This document shows positions 26,478 to 34,785 of a DNA stretch of 64,000 nucleotides, piece after piece; position 1 is the first letter of the stretch; each line of letters begins with the position of its first letter. The position numbers were made by a program, and so were the translations under genes. The stretch is taken from positions 1 to 64,000 of the forward strand of contig NZ_SORE01000021.1 in assembly GCF_004366595.1 (NCBI RefSeq), given 5' to 3'. The stretch is from Paraburkholderia rhizosphaerae (GTDB lineage: Bacteria; Pseudomonadota; Gammaproteobacteria; Burkholderiales; Burkholderiaceae). Below the pieces are notes generated by a model that was not told where the DNA came from, made no database searches, and saw only the letters and a list, made by a program, of their open reading frames with translations.

Positions 26478-27281
26478 TCACGAATGACCGACCGGAAGCT
26501 GACACAGTTGTCGCTCGACATCTGCCAGTTCGCCGAGCCTGGTGTATTGCATGTTGCGCACATCTCGCAACGAACTGTGCACGCGCTCGACCTCAGTCCG
26601 TAATTGCGCGATCAGCGCACTTTCTTCACGCCCATCCGCGCCGGCCGCCTGCAAATGGCGCAATGCATCCTCGTAGGTTCGCAGCTTCTCGTAACCGCGG
26701 TCGATCATCGCGAGCATCGATTGTTCCGAGGCACTCAGGGATCCGAGAGCCTGTTTCAGGCTATCGCGCCTGTTTTGCAGATCCTGACGCATGGCCGCGC
26801 TGCCGGGTCCATCTGGACTGCCGCCGGGCAGCCCGGTGTCGCGATGTGGCGCCCAGTTGCCTGCAGAAGTCTGGCGGATCGGAATGCCCGGCTTTGTCGG
26901 GTCCTGCAACTGCACGACGCGCGACGTACCGTTCGCCGCGTCATTGCGTATCGCGTAGTAGTCGGCGCCAATCGGCACGTAAGGCTGGCCTGACGCATCG
27001 ATCAGCATGCCGGCGTGCTGCGGATCCGAATGCAGGTCGCCGGTCGGCTTACCGATGTACGCATCGGGCAGTGCTGCGGCTGCGGTGGTCTGAATCGCGC
27101 CGGACGCGTCGTGAGCAGCGACGGGTGGTCTACGTGCTGCGACGGTCCCGTGCTGCGCGGGCGGCGCCTGTCGTACGAGGTTGGGCGCACCGGCTTCGGG
27201 AGGCGGAATTTGGGTTTCGCTCGGGTGCAATATGCTGGGTTCGATATGAACCTGGCCCGTTTCCAGATGCAGTAGTGGCAT
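26478..27281 (-). CDS. Tandem paralog A: unknown protein with YIGKP...GG module and coiled coil
   Basis: The 267-residue protein has three parts. Residues 1-72 are Pro/Ala/Thr-rich and look disordered. Residues 73-155 form a module shared with the next two genes (YIGKPTGDLHSDPQHAG, YVPIGADYYAIRND, QDPTKPGIPIR, GNWAPHRDTGLPGG). The rest is a charged helix likely to form a coiled coil. The module recalls the Tyr/Trp-rich segments of large dermonecrotic-toxin-like proteins of Pseudomonas and relatives. The start at 27281 is chosen because GGAG sits nine bases upstream, as in both paralogs. No signal peptide is visible. It is last of three codirectional genes. Secretion as an effector is conjecture. 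Confidence 0.75.
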   Translation of the reverse strand: MPLLHLETGQVHIEPSILHPSETQIPPPEAGAPNLVRQAPPAQHGTVAARRPPVAAHDASGAIQTTAAAALPDAYIGKPTGDLHSDPQHAGMLIDASGQPYVPIGADYYAIRNDAANGTSRVVQLQDPTKPGIPIRQTSAGNWAPHRDTGLPGGSPDGPGSAAMRQDLQNRRDSLKQALGSLSASEQSMLAMIDRGYEKLRTYEDALRHLQAAGADGREESALIAQLRTEVERVHSSLRDVRNMQYTRLGELADVERQLCQLPVGHS

Positions 27282-27470
27282 GTGCGGCAATCTCCGTGAA
27301 GAATGAACGCGCGCTACGTTCGCGGCGGCCTGTCGGACCGTTTCGCTAAACGAATCGCGTACCGTTGATTTACTCAGAGATTTGCATCGCAATGTGATGC
27401 AATAAGCAAGTTTGCCCGCAACCTCGCGGCTGCCGCGGGGCCAAGCTTCGGCGCTCGCGGCCGAGAGGAT

Positions 27471-28313
27471 CTACGTCGAACGTGGCGGCAATTGAGAAAG
27501 GCTTCGATCGATGTCGCGGACGTTGCTGCGTATAACGTGCAGCGCGTCCCGGATTCCCCTTAACGACCTGTGTGTACGCGATAGCCGCTCTTTTATCTGA
27601 TTGATCATGCGTTCCTGTTCCGCTACGTCTTCGCCGCGGTTTTGCATGTCGCGCAGACGGGCCTCGGCGCGTTCCCGTTCACCGTCGAGCACGTCGATCA
27701 TTCCAAGCGAGCCATGCTCCTGCGCGCTCAGGCTGTCCGCTTGAAGCAGATTGGCGTTACGGGAATGCTCGAGAGTCCGGCGCTGCGCTTCCACACGTGG
27801 ATCGTTTGGGCTACCGCCGCGCAAGCCGGTGTCCTCGCGCGGCTTCCAGCGGCCCATCTGATCGCGCGCGATCAGGATTTCCGGTTTGACCGGGTCCTGC
27901 GCCTGATACACACGCCATGTGTCGCCCGTGTGATCGTCGCGAACCGCGTAGTAGCGGTCGCCGATCGGTACGTATCGTTGCCCTGATGCATCGACGACTA
28001 CGCCTGCGTGGAGCGGATCCGTACGCAGATCGCCTTGCGGCTTGCCGATGTAGCGCTCGGGCAAACCGGCCGGTAAGGTTGCGATACCGGTAAAAGCACT
28101 GGATTGCGGTCGCGTTGCGGCAGGCCTGAGAGGGGCTGCCGCAGGCGCGATCGCGCTACCGGTCTGCGGCCCGTGTTCCCGTTGCGCGGTGGTGTCGGAA
28201 CTGGACGCGCTGCTATCGCGCACGCGCGGTGATTCTGCCGGCGGTGTTTCGATCGGCCCCGATCGAACCGGCTCGGGATGAGTACGGACCACGATTGCAG
28301 GGCGGACGATCAT
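27471..28313 (-). CDS. Tandem paralog B: unknown protein with YIGKP...GG module and coiled coil
   Basis: This 280-residue paralog has a Ser/Pro/Thr-rich N-terminal 85 residues. The module follows at about 86-168 (YIGKPQGDLRTDPLHAG, QRYVPIGDRYYAVRDD, TWRVYQAQDPVKPEI, GRWKPREDTGLRGGSP). The C-terminus is a strongly charged coiled coil (ERERAEARLRDMQNRGEDVA). The start at 28313 (MIVRPAIVV) is chosen over 28328 because GGAG lies nine bases before it, matching the other two genes. It lies 37 bp after paralog C and 189 bp before paralog A, so C and B at least are probably cotranscribed. Function is unknown. Confidence 0.75.
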   Translation of the reverse strand: MIVRPAIVVRTHPEPVRSGPIETPPAESPRVRDSSASSSDTTAQREHGPQTGSAIAPAAAPLRPAATRPQSSAFTGIATLPAGLPERYIGKPQGDLRTDPLHAGVVVDASGQRYVPIGDRYYAVRDDHTGDTWRVYQAQDPVKPEILIARDQMGRWKPREDTGLRGGSPNDPRVEAQRRTLEHSRNANLLQADSLSAQEHGSLGMIDVLDGERERAEARLRDMQNRGEDVAEQERMINQIKERLSRTHRSLRGIRDALHVIRSNVRDIDRSLSQLPPRST

Positions 28314-28350
28314 CGCGGCATTCTCCATCGTAAGAAGTCACAGCAAACCG

Positions 28351-29313
28351 CTATTCGACATCGCTTGATATCGACTCGAGTTCTTCGATCCGCTGCCTCG
28401 CGCGCAGGATCGACTCCGACGTGTGCTCCAGCTCAGCGGTCGTGGTGGTGATCATCGTCCGCAGCGTAGCGATGTGCGTCGCCGTCTGATCGACCAGGCG
28501 CTGCAACCCCGCCATCCCGCCTGTCATGATGTCGATCCGTTCGGTCATCCGCTCGAGTCCGGTCCGCATTGAGGGTTCCGGGTCGCCGCGCTCAAGCTGT
28601 CGTGCGTAGTAGCCCGCCATGCCCTGGGCGAAGTCGCGTTCGCTGCGTACCGCGTCGAGGTCCGCACGTGCTTCGTCGCGAAACGTTTCGTGTCCGCGCA
28701 GCATGTCGCGAAGATCGAAGATGTGCTGACGCTGACCGATTCGCCGGAGTGTCAACTCGTGCAGCGACGCTTGCGTTGCGCGAAGATCGGACGCTATCTG
28801 GGTCCGCGTCGGAATCGGTCGGCCGCCTCGCATTCCCACTTCGTGATGCGGGCGCCACTGGCCCTCCGGATCGCGGCGGACAGGAATGCCGGGCGTCGCC
28901 CGATCTTGCAACCGGACCGCGCGCCACGTTCCGTTTGCAGCGTCGTTACGCACCGCGTAGTAGTGGTCGCCAATCGGAACATACGGCTGGCCGGTTTCAT
29001 CGGTGAGCACGCCTGGGTGATGCGGATCGGACTTCAGATCGCCTTGGGGCATACCGATGTAACGGGCGGGGAGCGAGATGGCTCGCGTGCCGTTCGTGCC
29101 GGCGGCGGCGCCTGTCATGCGACGCGGCGGCACTCCGATGACGTGGGATGCGCCGGCTGGGAGCGGGGAATGTGTGCTGGACCCGGTGCGTTGCTGCGTC
29201 GTATCCGCTTGTGCCGGCGGCGGGCGCTGAGTTTCCGGCATGCGGGTTTCCGGCGAGCCGGTTCCGCAGGGTTCGGCAGTCAGCAGGTCATGGACGGCGG
29301 GCAATCTGATCAT
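28351..29313 (-). CDS. Tandem paralog C: unknown protein with YIGMP...GG module and long coiled coil
   Basis: This is the first and longest of the three paralogs at 320 residues. A Pro/Thr/Gly-rich N-terminus (1-84) is followed by the shared module at about 85-168 (YIGMPQGDLKSDPHHPG, YVPIGDHYYAVRNDAANGTW, QDRATPGIPVRR, GQWRPHHEVGMRGGRP). A C-terminus of about 150 residues is predicted to be helical, with heptad-like spacing (LQRLVDQTATHIATLRTMIT). The start MIRLPAVHD at 29313 has GGAG nine bases upstream. The GntR gene ends 167 bp upstream on the same strand. No export signal or known catalytic motif was found. Confidence 0.75.
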   Translation of the reverse strand: MIRLPAVHDLLTAEPCGTGSPETRMPETQRPPPAQADTTQQRTGSSTHSPLPAGASHVIGVPPRRMTGAAAGTNGTRAISLPARYIGMPQGDLKSDPHHPGVLTDETGQPYVPIGDHYYAVRNDAANGTWRAVRLQDRATPGIPVRRDPEGQWRPHHEVGMRGGRPIPTRTQIASDLRATQASLHELTLRRIGQRQHIFDLRDMLRGHETFRDEARADLDAVRSERDFAQGMAGYYARQLERGDPEPSMRTGLERMTERIDIMTGGMAGLQRLVDQTATHIATLRTMITTTTAELEHTSESILRARQRIEELESISSDVE

Positions 29314-29480
29314 CGACAAACGCTCCGGGCAATGACACGCGCGAGCGGCTGCGTCGCTCACGGGGCGAGCGCGCGGCGCTGCGGCGCTTGAGCGTCATTA
29401 ACCCAGAAACCGCTGCGGCGATGTCGTACCAGGAGCGAGCAGATTGTCAGTCGATCGCCGATTGCTTCACGCTCGTCCGT

Positions 29481-30200
29481 TCAAAACTTCTCTGGCTCTT
29501 TCTCCCATGCGACCTCGATCGCATGCAGCGCACCGAGCACGATCGAGCGGTTCAGCGCCGCGGCCAGCACGCCGTCGCGTTCCTCATACGCTTCGCACAG
29601 CCGCTGGTGATCCGCGCAGGAACGCTGCAGACGGCCAGGCAGCGATGTGCTCAGATGCCGCAGCCGGTTGGTGCGCATCTTCAGCGTATCGAGCACTTCC
29701 CTGAAGATGTTATTGCGGCTCACGCGCAACTCTTCGTCGCGAAACGCGACGTTCGCCCAGAAGTAGCCGTCCACATCGTCGCGTGCCGCGACGTCCGCGA
29801 GACGTTGGTGCGCGCGCCATAGCGCGGCGATATCGTCGTCGTTCGCCTGCTCGACGATCGCGTACGACACCTGCGCATACAGCACCGCGCGCAACTGGTA
29901 GATCTCGCGCACGTCCTTGATGTTAAGTGTCGACACTCGTGGCCGCCGCCGCGGCGACCAGTCGACCAGTCCTTCGCGGCTCAGCACGAACAGCGCCTCG
30001 CGCACCGGCGTGCGGCTCACGCTGAAACGTTTCGCGAGATCGACCGAGTTCAGGTCGTCGCCGGGCCGCAGGCGTCCTTCGATGATGCCGCGCGCGACCC
30101 AGTCGACGATTTCCGCCACCCGTGGCGAATCCGCTTCCTCGAGCGACGCCGCGCCCGCGGCCATACCGGCCGCCGCGTGTCTGCCCCCATCCCTGACCAT
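29481..30200 (-). CDS. GntR-family regulator with FCD domain
   Basis: The 239-residue protein has an N-terminal winged helix (IVDWVARGIIEGRLRPGDDL, AKRFSVSRTPVREALFVLSR) and a helical FCD ligand domain. The start at 30200 follows GAGGAACAGAAT; the frame is open to 30257. It diverges from an MFS transporter and two MmgE/PrpD genes. Two AGTGTNNACACT palindromes lie in the 224-bp gap and a third inside its own coding region (29926-29937), suggesting that it represses both itself and the transporter operon until a ligand binds. The ligand is unknown. Confidence 0.88.
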   Translation of the reverse strand: MVRDGGRHAAAGMAAGAASLEEADSPRVAEIVDWVARGIIEGRLRPGDDLNSVDLAKRFSVSRTPVREALFVLSREGLVDWSPRRRPRVSTLNIKDVREIYQLRAVLYAQVSYAIVEQANDDDIAALWRAHQRLADVAARDDVDGYFWANVAFRDEELRVSRNNIFREVLDTLKMRTNRLRHLSTSLPGRLQRSCADHQRLCEAYEERDGVLAAALNRSIVLGALHAIEVAWEKEPEKF

Positions 30201-30378
30201 ATTCTGTTCCTCGCTCAACTGCCCGCCGCTGCGCTGCACGGGGCCAGATTCTAACAAACCGGCGGCGTCCGGCGACAGGCGGCCTACGCGTTCCGGAACT
30301 TAAAGTGTGCACACTTGATGAAGGTTTTGCTTGAGTTTACCCGAATCAACCAGCATACTCGGTCTAAGTGTCGACACT
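29926..30378. promoter_or_regulatory. Three AGTGTNNACACT palindromic operator candidates
   Basis: AGTGTCGACACT occurs at 29926-29937 inside gntR and again at 30367-30378. AGTGTGCACACT occurs at 30304-30315, within the 14-bp palindrome AAGTGTGCACACTT. The two intergenic sites are 51 bp apart between the gntR and MFS start codons. Shared arms with differing centres are what a GntR dimer operator set would look like. Assignment to the adjacent regulator is inference. Confidence 0.65.
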
Positions 30379-30424
30379 AAAGTATTCAAGGCACGCACTT
30401 CCCGTTCAGAGACAGGAGACGTCG

Positions 30425-31858
30425 ATGTACATGGACAAAGAACTCGCAACGACCGCGAATGGCAATGCGAGCGTTTCGGCGCGGCTCGACCGGTTGCCGC
30501 CCACGCGCTATTTCAGAGGACTGGTCGCGCGGATCGCGGTTGGGGGCTGGTTCGAGTTCTATGAACTTTTCATGGCGGCGTACGTGTCGCTCGGGTTGAT
30601 CCATGGCGGCCTGTATCGCGCGACGACCGCGGGGCTGTTCGACATCAATGGTTTCGCGAGCTTTCTGGGTTCATTCTTCGCGGGCATGTTCGTCGGCACG
30701 GTGGCGCTCGGCGGCATCACTGACCGCTATGGACGCCGCGCGGTATTTACCGCGGCGATGGTCATCTATTCAATCGCGACCTTTGTCGCCGCTTTTCAGG
30801 CAACCCCGGAGGCGCTCGACGTATGGCGCTTCATCGCGGGCGCGGGCATCGGCGTGCAGTTGCTGACGGTCGATACCTATATCTCCGAGCTCACACCGTA
30901 CAAGACACGCGGCCGCTACATGGCGTTCAGCATTCTGGTGATCCTTACGTCGGTGCCCGTCGTCGCGGTGCTCGCGTATGCGCTGGTGCCGCGCACGGTG
31001 CTGGGTCTCGAAGGCTGGCGATGGGTGATGATCGTCGGCTCGGCCGGCGCAATCGCGATCTGGTTCGTGCGGCGCGGCTTGCCGGAGTCGCCGCGCTGGC
31101 TCGAGAGCAAGGGGCGTCACCAGGAAGCGCTTGCCATCGTCGACCAGATCGAAGCGCGCGTGATCGCGGAAACCGGCCAGCCGCTTGCGGCGCCGGAACG
31201 GCAGGCGTCGGGCGCCGCGGACCCGCACGCGCAGGGGGCGCGCAGCGAGCAGGGTTCGTGGTCCGAGATGTGGAAGGGCCGCTATCTGCCGCGCACGATC
31301 ATGCTGTCGTTCTTCAATTTCTGCCAGACCTTCGGCGTGTACGGCTTCGGCTCCTGGGTGCCGGTGCTGCTGTTCTCGAAGGGCATCACGATCACGCACT
31401 CGCTGCTGTACACGATGGTGATCGCGTTCGCGACACCGCTGGGCGCGATCGGCGCGATGACCTGCGCGGAACGGCTCGAGCGCAAGTGGCAGCTAGTGGG
31501 CTGCGCGCTGGTGGTAGCGGTTGCGGGCGTGCTGTTCGGACTCGCGCGCGACACCGCGACGATTCTGATCTGCGGCAGCGCGGTGACGATCGCGAATAAC
31601 TGGCTGATCGGCATCTTCCATACGTACCAGGCCGAGCTGTATCCGACCCGTATTCGCGCGCGCGCGGTCGGCTTCGTGTTCAGCTGGAGCCGGGTCAGTT
31701 CGATTTTCGTGGGTTTCTGGGTGGCGGCTCTGCTCAAGCATTCGGGTGTGACCGCCGTGTTCGTGCTGATTTCGTCAGCCATGTTAGTGATCGTCGTGAT
31801 GGTCAGCGTGCTCGGCCCGAAGACCAACGGCGTTCGTCTCGAGGAGTTGTCTCAATGA
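30425..31858 (+). CDS. MFS transporter (sugar/aromatic-acid porter type)
   Basis: The 477-residue protein has 12 membrane helices. It shows GGWFEFYELFMAAY in helix 1, the loop GGITDRYGRRAVF between helices 2 and 3, LPESPRWLESKGR after helix 6, and YPTRIRARAVGFVFSWSRVS near helix 10. These are hallmarks of the sugar-porter/AAHS superfamily that takes up sugars or organic acids by proton symport. The ATG follows ACAGGAGACGTCG. Its stop overlaps the next start (ATGA), so it is coupled to the MmgE/PrpD genes. The substrate is probably a carboxylic acid that those enzymes process. Confidence 0.88.
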   Translation: MYMDKELATTANGNASVSARLDRLPPTRYFRGLVARIAVGGWFEFYELFMAAYVSLGLIHGGLYRATTAGLFDINGFASFLGSFFAGMFVGTVALGGITDRYGRRAVFTAAMVIYSIATFVAAFQATPEALDVWRFIAGAGIGVQLLTVDTYISELTPYKTRGRYMAFSILVILTSVPVVAVLAYALVPRTVLGLEGWRWVMIVGSAGAIAIWFVRRGLPESPRWLESKGRHQEALAIVDQIEARVIAETGQPLAAPERQASGAADPHAQGARSEQGSWSEMWKGRYLPRTIMLSFFNFCQTFGVYGFGSWVPVLLFSKGITITHSLLYTMVIAFATPLGAIGAMTCAERLERKWQLVGCALVVAVAGVLFGLARDTATILICGSAVTIANNWLIGIFHTYQAELYPTRIRARAVGFVFSWSRVSSIFVGFWVAALLKHSGVTAVFVLISSAMLVIVVMVSVLGPKTNGVRLEELSQ

Positions 31859-33210
31859 GTTTTGTCGCCGCCGCATTTGCGCAGGGCCTTTATGCGCTCG
31901 CGCAGCGTCCGCTGCCCGCGGAAGTCCAACGGGAGGCACGGCGTTCGTTTATCAATGTGGTCGGAACGTCGATTGGCGCGTCGCGCCATCCGGGTGTCGA
32001 TGCGATTCTGTCCACCGCGAGCGATTTGCGGGTCGCCGCGCTCGCACCGGTGCTGGGCCGCACCGAACGCGTCGATGTCCATTTTTCGGCGCTCGCCACC
32101 GGCTTTGCCGGCCATCTCGACGATTTCGACGACACTCATCTCGCGACCGTGATTCACCCGGCCGCGTCGGTGCTCGCGGTGCTGAGCGCGCTCGCGCCGG
32201 AGACAGAACCGGACGGCGCGAAGGCGCTGAGCGCGTTTGCGCTCGGCTGCGAGGCACAGTTGCGCGTCGGCGTGTCGATCTCGCCGGAGCACTACGATCG
32301 CGGCTGGCATATCACCGGCACGTGCGGCGTGATCGGCTGCGCGGTGACCGCGGGCTTGCTGCTCGGGCTCGATGAACAGCAGCTCACGCACGCGGTCGGC
32401 ATTGCTGCGTCGATGTTCGTCGGCCATCGCGAAGCGTTCGGCACGATGACGAAGCCGTACCACCCCGGCAAGGCCGCGTCGAACGGTATCGCCGCCGCGC
32501 GCCTCGCGAAGGCGGGGCAGCACGCGCAAGCGGATATTTTCGAAGCGCAGGGTGGTTATTCGCACTCGATGTCGACCAAGGTCGATTTCGATCTGATGAA
32601 CGGTGCATTCGGCGAGCGCTGGGAATTGCTGTTCAATACGTACAAGCCGTATCCGTGCGGGATCGTCGCGCATCCGGCCATCGACGGTGGCCTCGCGCTG
32701 TCCGAAAAGATCGCGAACGCGGCCGATATTGAAGCGATCACGCTGCGTTGCCATCCGCTCGTGCCCGAGCTGATGGGCAACCCGCAACCGAAGGATGGCT
32801 TGCAGGCGCGCTTCAGCGCGATCCACGGTGTCGCGGCGGCGTTGTGCGACAAGGTGGTCGGCATCGCGCAATACGAAGACGCGCGGGTCGTGCAGGACGA
32901 TGTGACGGCCGTGCGCGCGAAGACGACGCTCGCGCCGGACACGTCAGTGAACCGCGACGAAGTGTTTATCGAGGCCCGTCTCAAGGACGGCACGACGGTC
33001 AAACATCACGTCGGGCATGCGCGCGGCAGTCTCGCGCGTCCGCTGACCGACGCAGAGCTATTGAACAAGGTACGCCTGCTGGTGGATCCGCTGCTTGGCC
33101 AAGGCACGGCAGTGAAGCTTGCCGCTGTTGTCGACGGTATCGCCGAGGCGAAGAATCTCGATGCGCTTTTCGCGCTTTGCACTCCGACGAAGGAATCGAA
33201 TCATGCATAA
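31855..33210 (+). CDS. MmgE/PrpD family protein, full length
   Basis: The 451-residue protein fits the MmgE/PrpD fold (2-methylcitrate dehydratase, cis-aconitate decarboxylase, iminodisuccinate epimerase). Visible signatures are GHLDDFDDTHLATVIHPAAS near residue 85, GWHITGTCGVIGCAVTAGLL near 145, and KPYHPGKAASNGIAAARLAK near 200. It should act on a small di- or tricarboxylic acid, but the family is too diverse to name a substrate. No prpB or prpC lies here, so it is not a methylcitrate operon. It overlaps the MFS gene by four bases and the next gene by eight. Confidence 0.88.
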   Translation: MSFVAAAFAQGLYALAQRPLPAEVQREARRSFINVVGTSIGASRHPGVDAILSTASDLRVAALAPVLGRTERVDVHFSALATGFAGHLDDFDDTHLATVIHPAASVLAVLSALAPETEPDGAKALSAFALGCEAQLRVGVSISPEHYDRGWHITGTCGVIGCAVTAGLLLGLDEQQLTHAVGIAASMFVGHREAFGTMTKPYHPGKAASNGIAAARLAKAGQHAQADIFEAQGGYSHSMSTKVDFDLMNGAFGERWELLFNTYKPYPCGIVAHPAIDGGLALSEKIANAADIEAITLRCHPLVPELMGNPQPKDGLQARFSAIHGVAAALCDKVVGIAQYEDARVVQDDVTAVRAKTTLAPDTSVNRDEVFIEARLKDGTTVKHHVGHARGSLARPLTDAELLNKVRLLVDPLLGQGTAVKLAAVVDGIAEAKNLDALFALCTPTKESNHA

Positions 33211-33940
33211 CCCTGCTGCCCATTCCGCCATATCCGATGCGCTCGTCAAATTCGCGTCGGGCCCGTTGACCGAGCAAGGCGCGGCGGCTGTCGCGGCCGC
33301 GGCACGCGCCGTCGCGCATGCGCGCTCGAATCTCGCCACGCTGAACCATGCGGGCCGTCAAACCGCCGCGCTGCTGCAATCGCAAGGCAGCGGCCCGAAC
33401 GACACGCGCGTGCAAGCGTGGGCGCTTGGCGCGACGCTTGCGAACGAGCAGCCGGCGACCACCGCTACGCCGGTGCTCGCGGCGGTTGTCGCGACCGGCG
33501 AGCTGGTGTCGGCCGACGCCGAAGAGGTTGCTGTTGCGGCGGCAATCGGTATCGAAGCGGCGCTGCGCATTCGCAATGCGGTCGACAGCGACGAGTTTCG
33601 CGCGCGCTGGAATGTCGCGTCGGCCGTCGGTGTGCTCGGTGCGGTGCTCGCGGTCGCGCGCCTGCTGAAGCTCGACGGCACGCGCATGCGCAACGCGCTC
33701 GGCATCGCGGCGACGCAGTCGGCAGGGCTTGCGCACAATGACGGCCAGGCGCTTGCCGCGCTCGAAGTCGGCAAGGCCGCGGCGGATGCGATCGAGGCGG
33801 CGCTGATGGGCAAACACGGCTTCACGAGCGCGCCGGCTTCGATCGACGGCCGGCGCGGTTTCGCGGCGCTGATGGCGTATCGTTTCGATGCGGCGGCGAT
33901 TACCGAAGGGCTGGGTGAAGCGTGGGCGTCGCTGCGCTGA
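33203..33940 (+). CDS. Short MmgE/PrpD-like protein, helical domain only
   Basis: The 245-residue protein aligns with only the N-terminal all-helical domain of MmgE/PrpD (AATQSAGLAHNDGQALAALE, VGKAAADAIEAALMGKHGFT). It lacks the C-terminal alpha/beta domain. Its ATG lies eight bases inside the preceding full-length gene, so both are translated together. The sequence ends cleanly with no sign of recent decay, suggesting a stable partner protein rather than a pseudogene. Whether it forms a heteromer with its neighbour is inference. The 348 bp that follow (33941-34288) hold no recognised gene. Confidence 0.75.
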   Translation: MHNPAAHSAISDALVKFASGPLTEQGAAAVAAAARAVAHARSNLATLNHAGRQTAALLQSQGSGPNDTRVQAWALGATLANEQPATTATPVLAAVVATGELVSADAEEVAVAAAIGIEAALRIRNAVDSDEFRARWNVASAVGVLGAVLAVARLLKLDGTRMRNALGIAATQSAGLAHNDGQALAALEVGKAAADAIEAALMGKHGFTSAPASIDGRRGFAALMAYRFDAAAITEGLGEAWASLR

Positions 33941-34288
33941 TGCGCTAATTCTCTGACGCTGGTGGTTCATGTGCGGTGCGGTGTGCTGTCCGTGTTTGGG
34001 TGGCCGCTGCCCGCACTTTTGCATGGATGAAATCGCTGCCGCGCGACGGGCCGGAAAATTCAAATAGTGCGGACAGGGTGTTGTTGGCGGGTTGACCGGT
34101 TGAGCGCGAAGCTCACGCGCATCGTGCATCTTGTGCGATCGAGCGGAAACCAGCCGTCGCTCAGGGTCGTCGCTGATGGTCGTTTGTGGCAGACTATGTC
34201 GCCATTGCAGCCGCCATCAGTGAGCGTCACGCATGCGTTCATCGCAATTCACACAGATAGTCTGTGCACTACCGTCGCGAATCTCGCG

Positions 34289-34690
34289 ATGAAACAGCGC
34301 CTGACATTTTGCAATCTGGCAGCCGCCATGGTCCTTTCGGTGCTGCTTGTCACAGCCTGTTCGCGACAGGACAGCGTGTTTTCAAGGGCGCCTGCGCTGA
34401 CGCTGCACTCGCATGCGTCGCTCACCGCGGTGGCCAACTGTATTGCTTCAAGATGGCAGGACAGCGCGCGCCATCTGCGCCGCGTGCAGACCGGCGGCAT
34501 CGTCACGCTGAAGGCTCAGTCCTTCTTCAAGGGCGTGACCATCGGCGTACGGCTCACACGCCAGTCAGGCGAAACGTTCGTTCAATACTTCGAGCGGCGC
34601 GTCGCGACGCCGCTTTACGCGGCGATGGTGCGCGATTGCGCGATGCCATCCGGAACGATTTCGCCTGAAAAGGTCAAACGAACCCAATAG
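34289..34690 (+). CDS. Small lipoprotein of unknown function
   Basis: The 133-residue product has a signal peptide ending in lipobox LVTAC, so it should be a lipoprotein. The mature part includes a conserved-looking ANCIASRWQDSARHLRRVQT and LTRQSGETFVQYFERRV. No family was recognised. It precedes the cell-wall gene cluster by 95 bp on the same strand and may be cotranscribed. The start at 34289 begins a normal signal peptide; no strong ribosome-binding site was seen. Confidence 0.7.
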   Translation: MKQRLTFCNLAAAMVLSVLLVTACSRQDSVFSRAPALTLHSHASLTAVANCIASRWQDSARHLRRVQTGGIVTLKAQSFFKGVTIGVRLTRQSGETFVQYFERRVATPLYAAMVRDCAMPSGTISPEKVKRTQ

Positions 34691-34785
34691 GTCCTGTCGT
34701 CCGGTTCTGGCAGGTCAATCGCCCGAAAGCGCTGGCCATCGGGCACGAATTGCCGGTCAACTGCTTGTTCCGCCACCGCTCACTC

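Noticed and set aside
26327..27349. Forward frame of 340 codons over the paralog A gene
   Set aside because: Antisense to paralog A, whose module is shared with two other genes; the forward frame has no such support.
27382..27402. TTGCATC-N7-GATGCAA inverted repeat upstream of paralog A
   Set aside because: Short arms and no matching copy before the other paralogs; not enough to call an operator.
31855..33940. Methylcitrate cycle (prp) operon
   Set aside because: No prpB, prpC or acnD homolog accompanies the MmgE/PrpD genes.
32999..34129. Reverse frame of 376 codons over the short MmgE/PrpD gene
   Set aside because: Antisense to a gene with clear MmgE/PrpD similarity and translational coupling.
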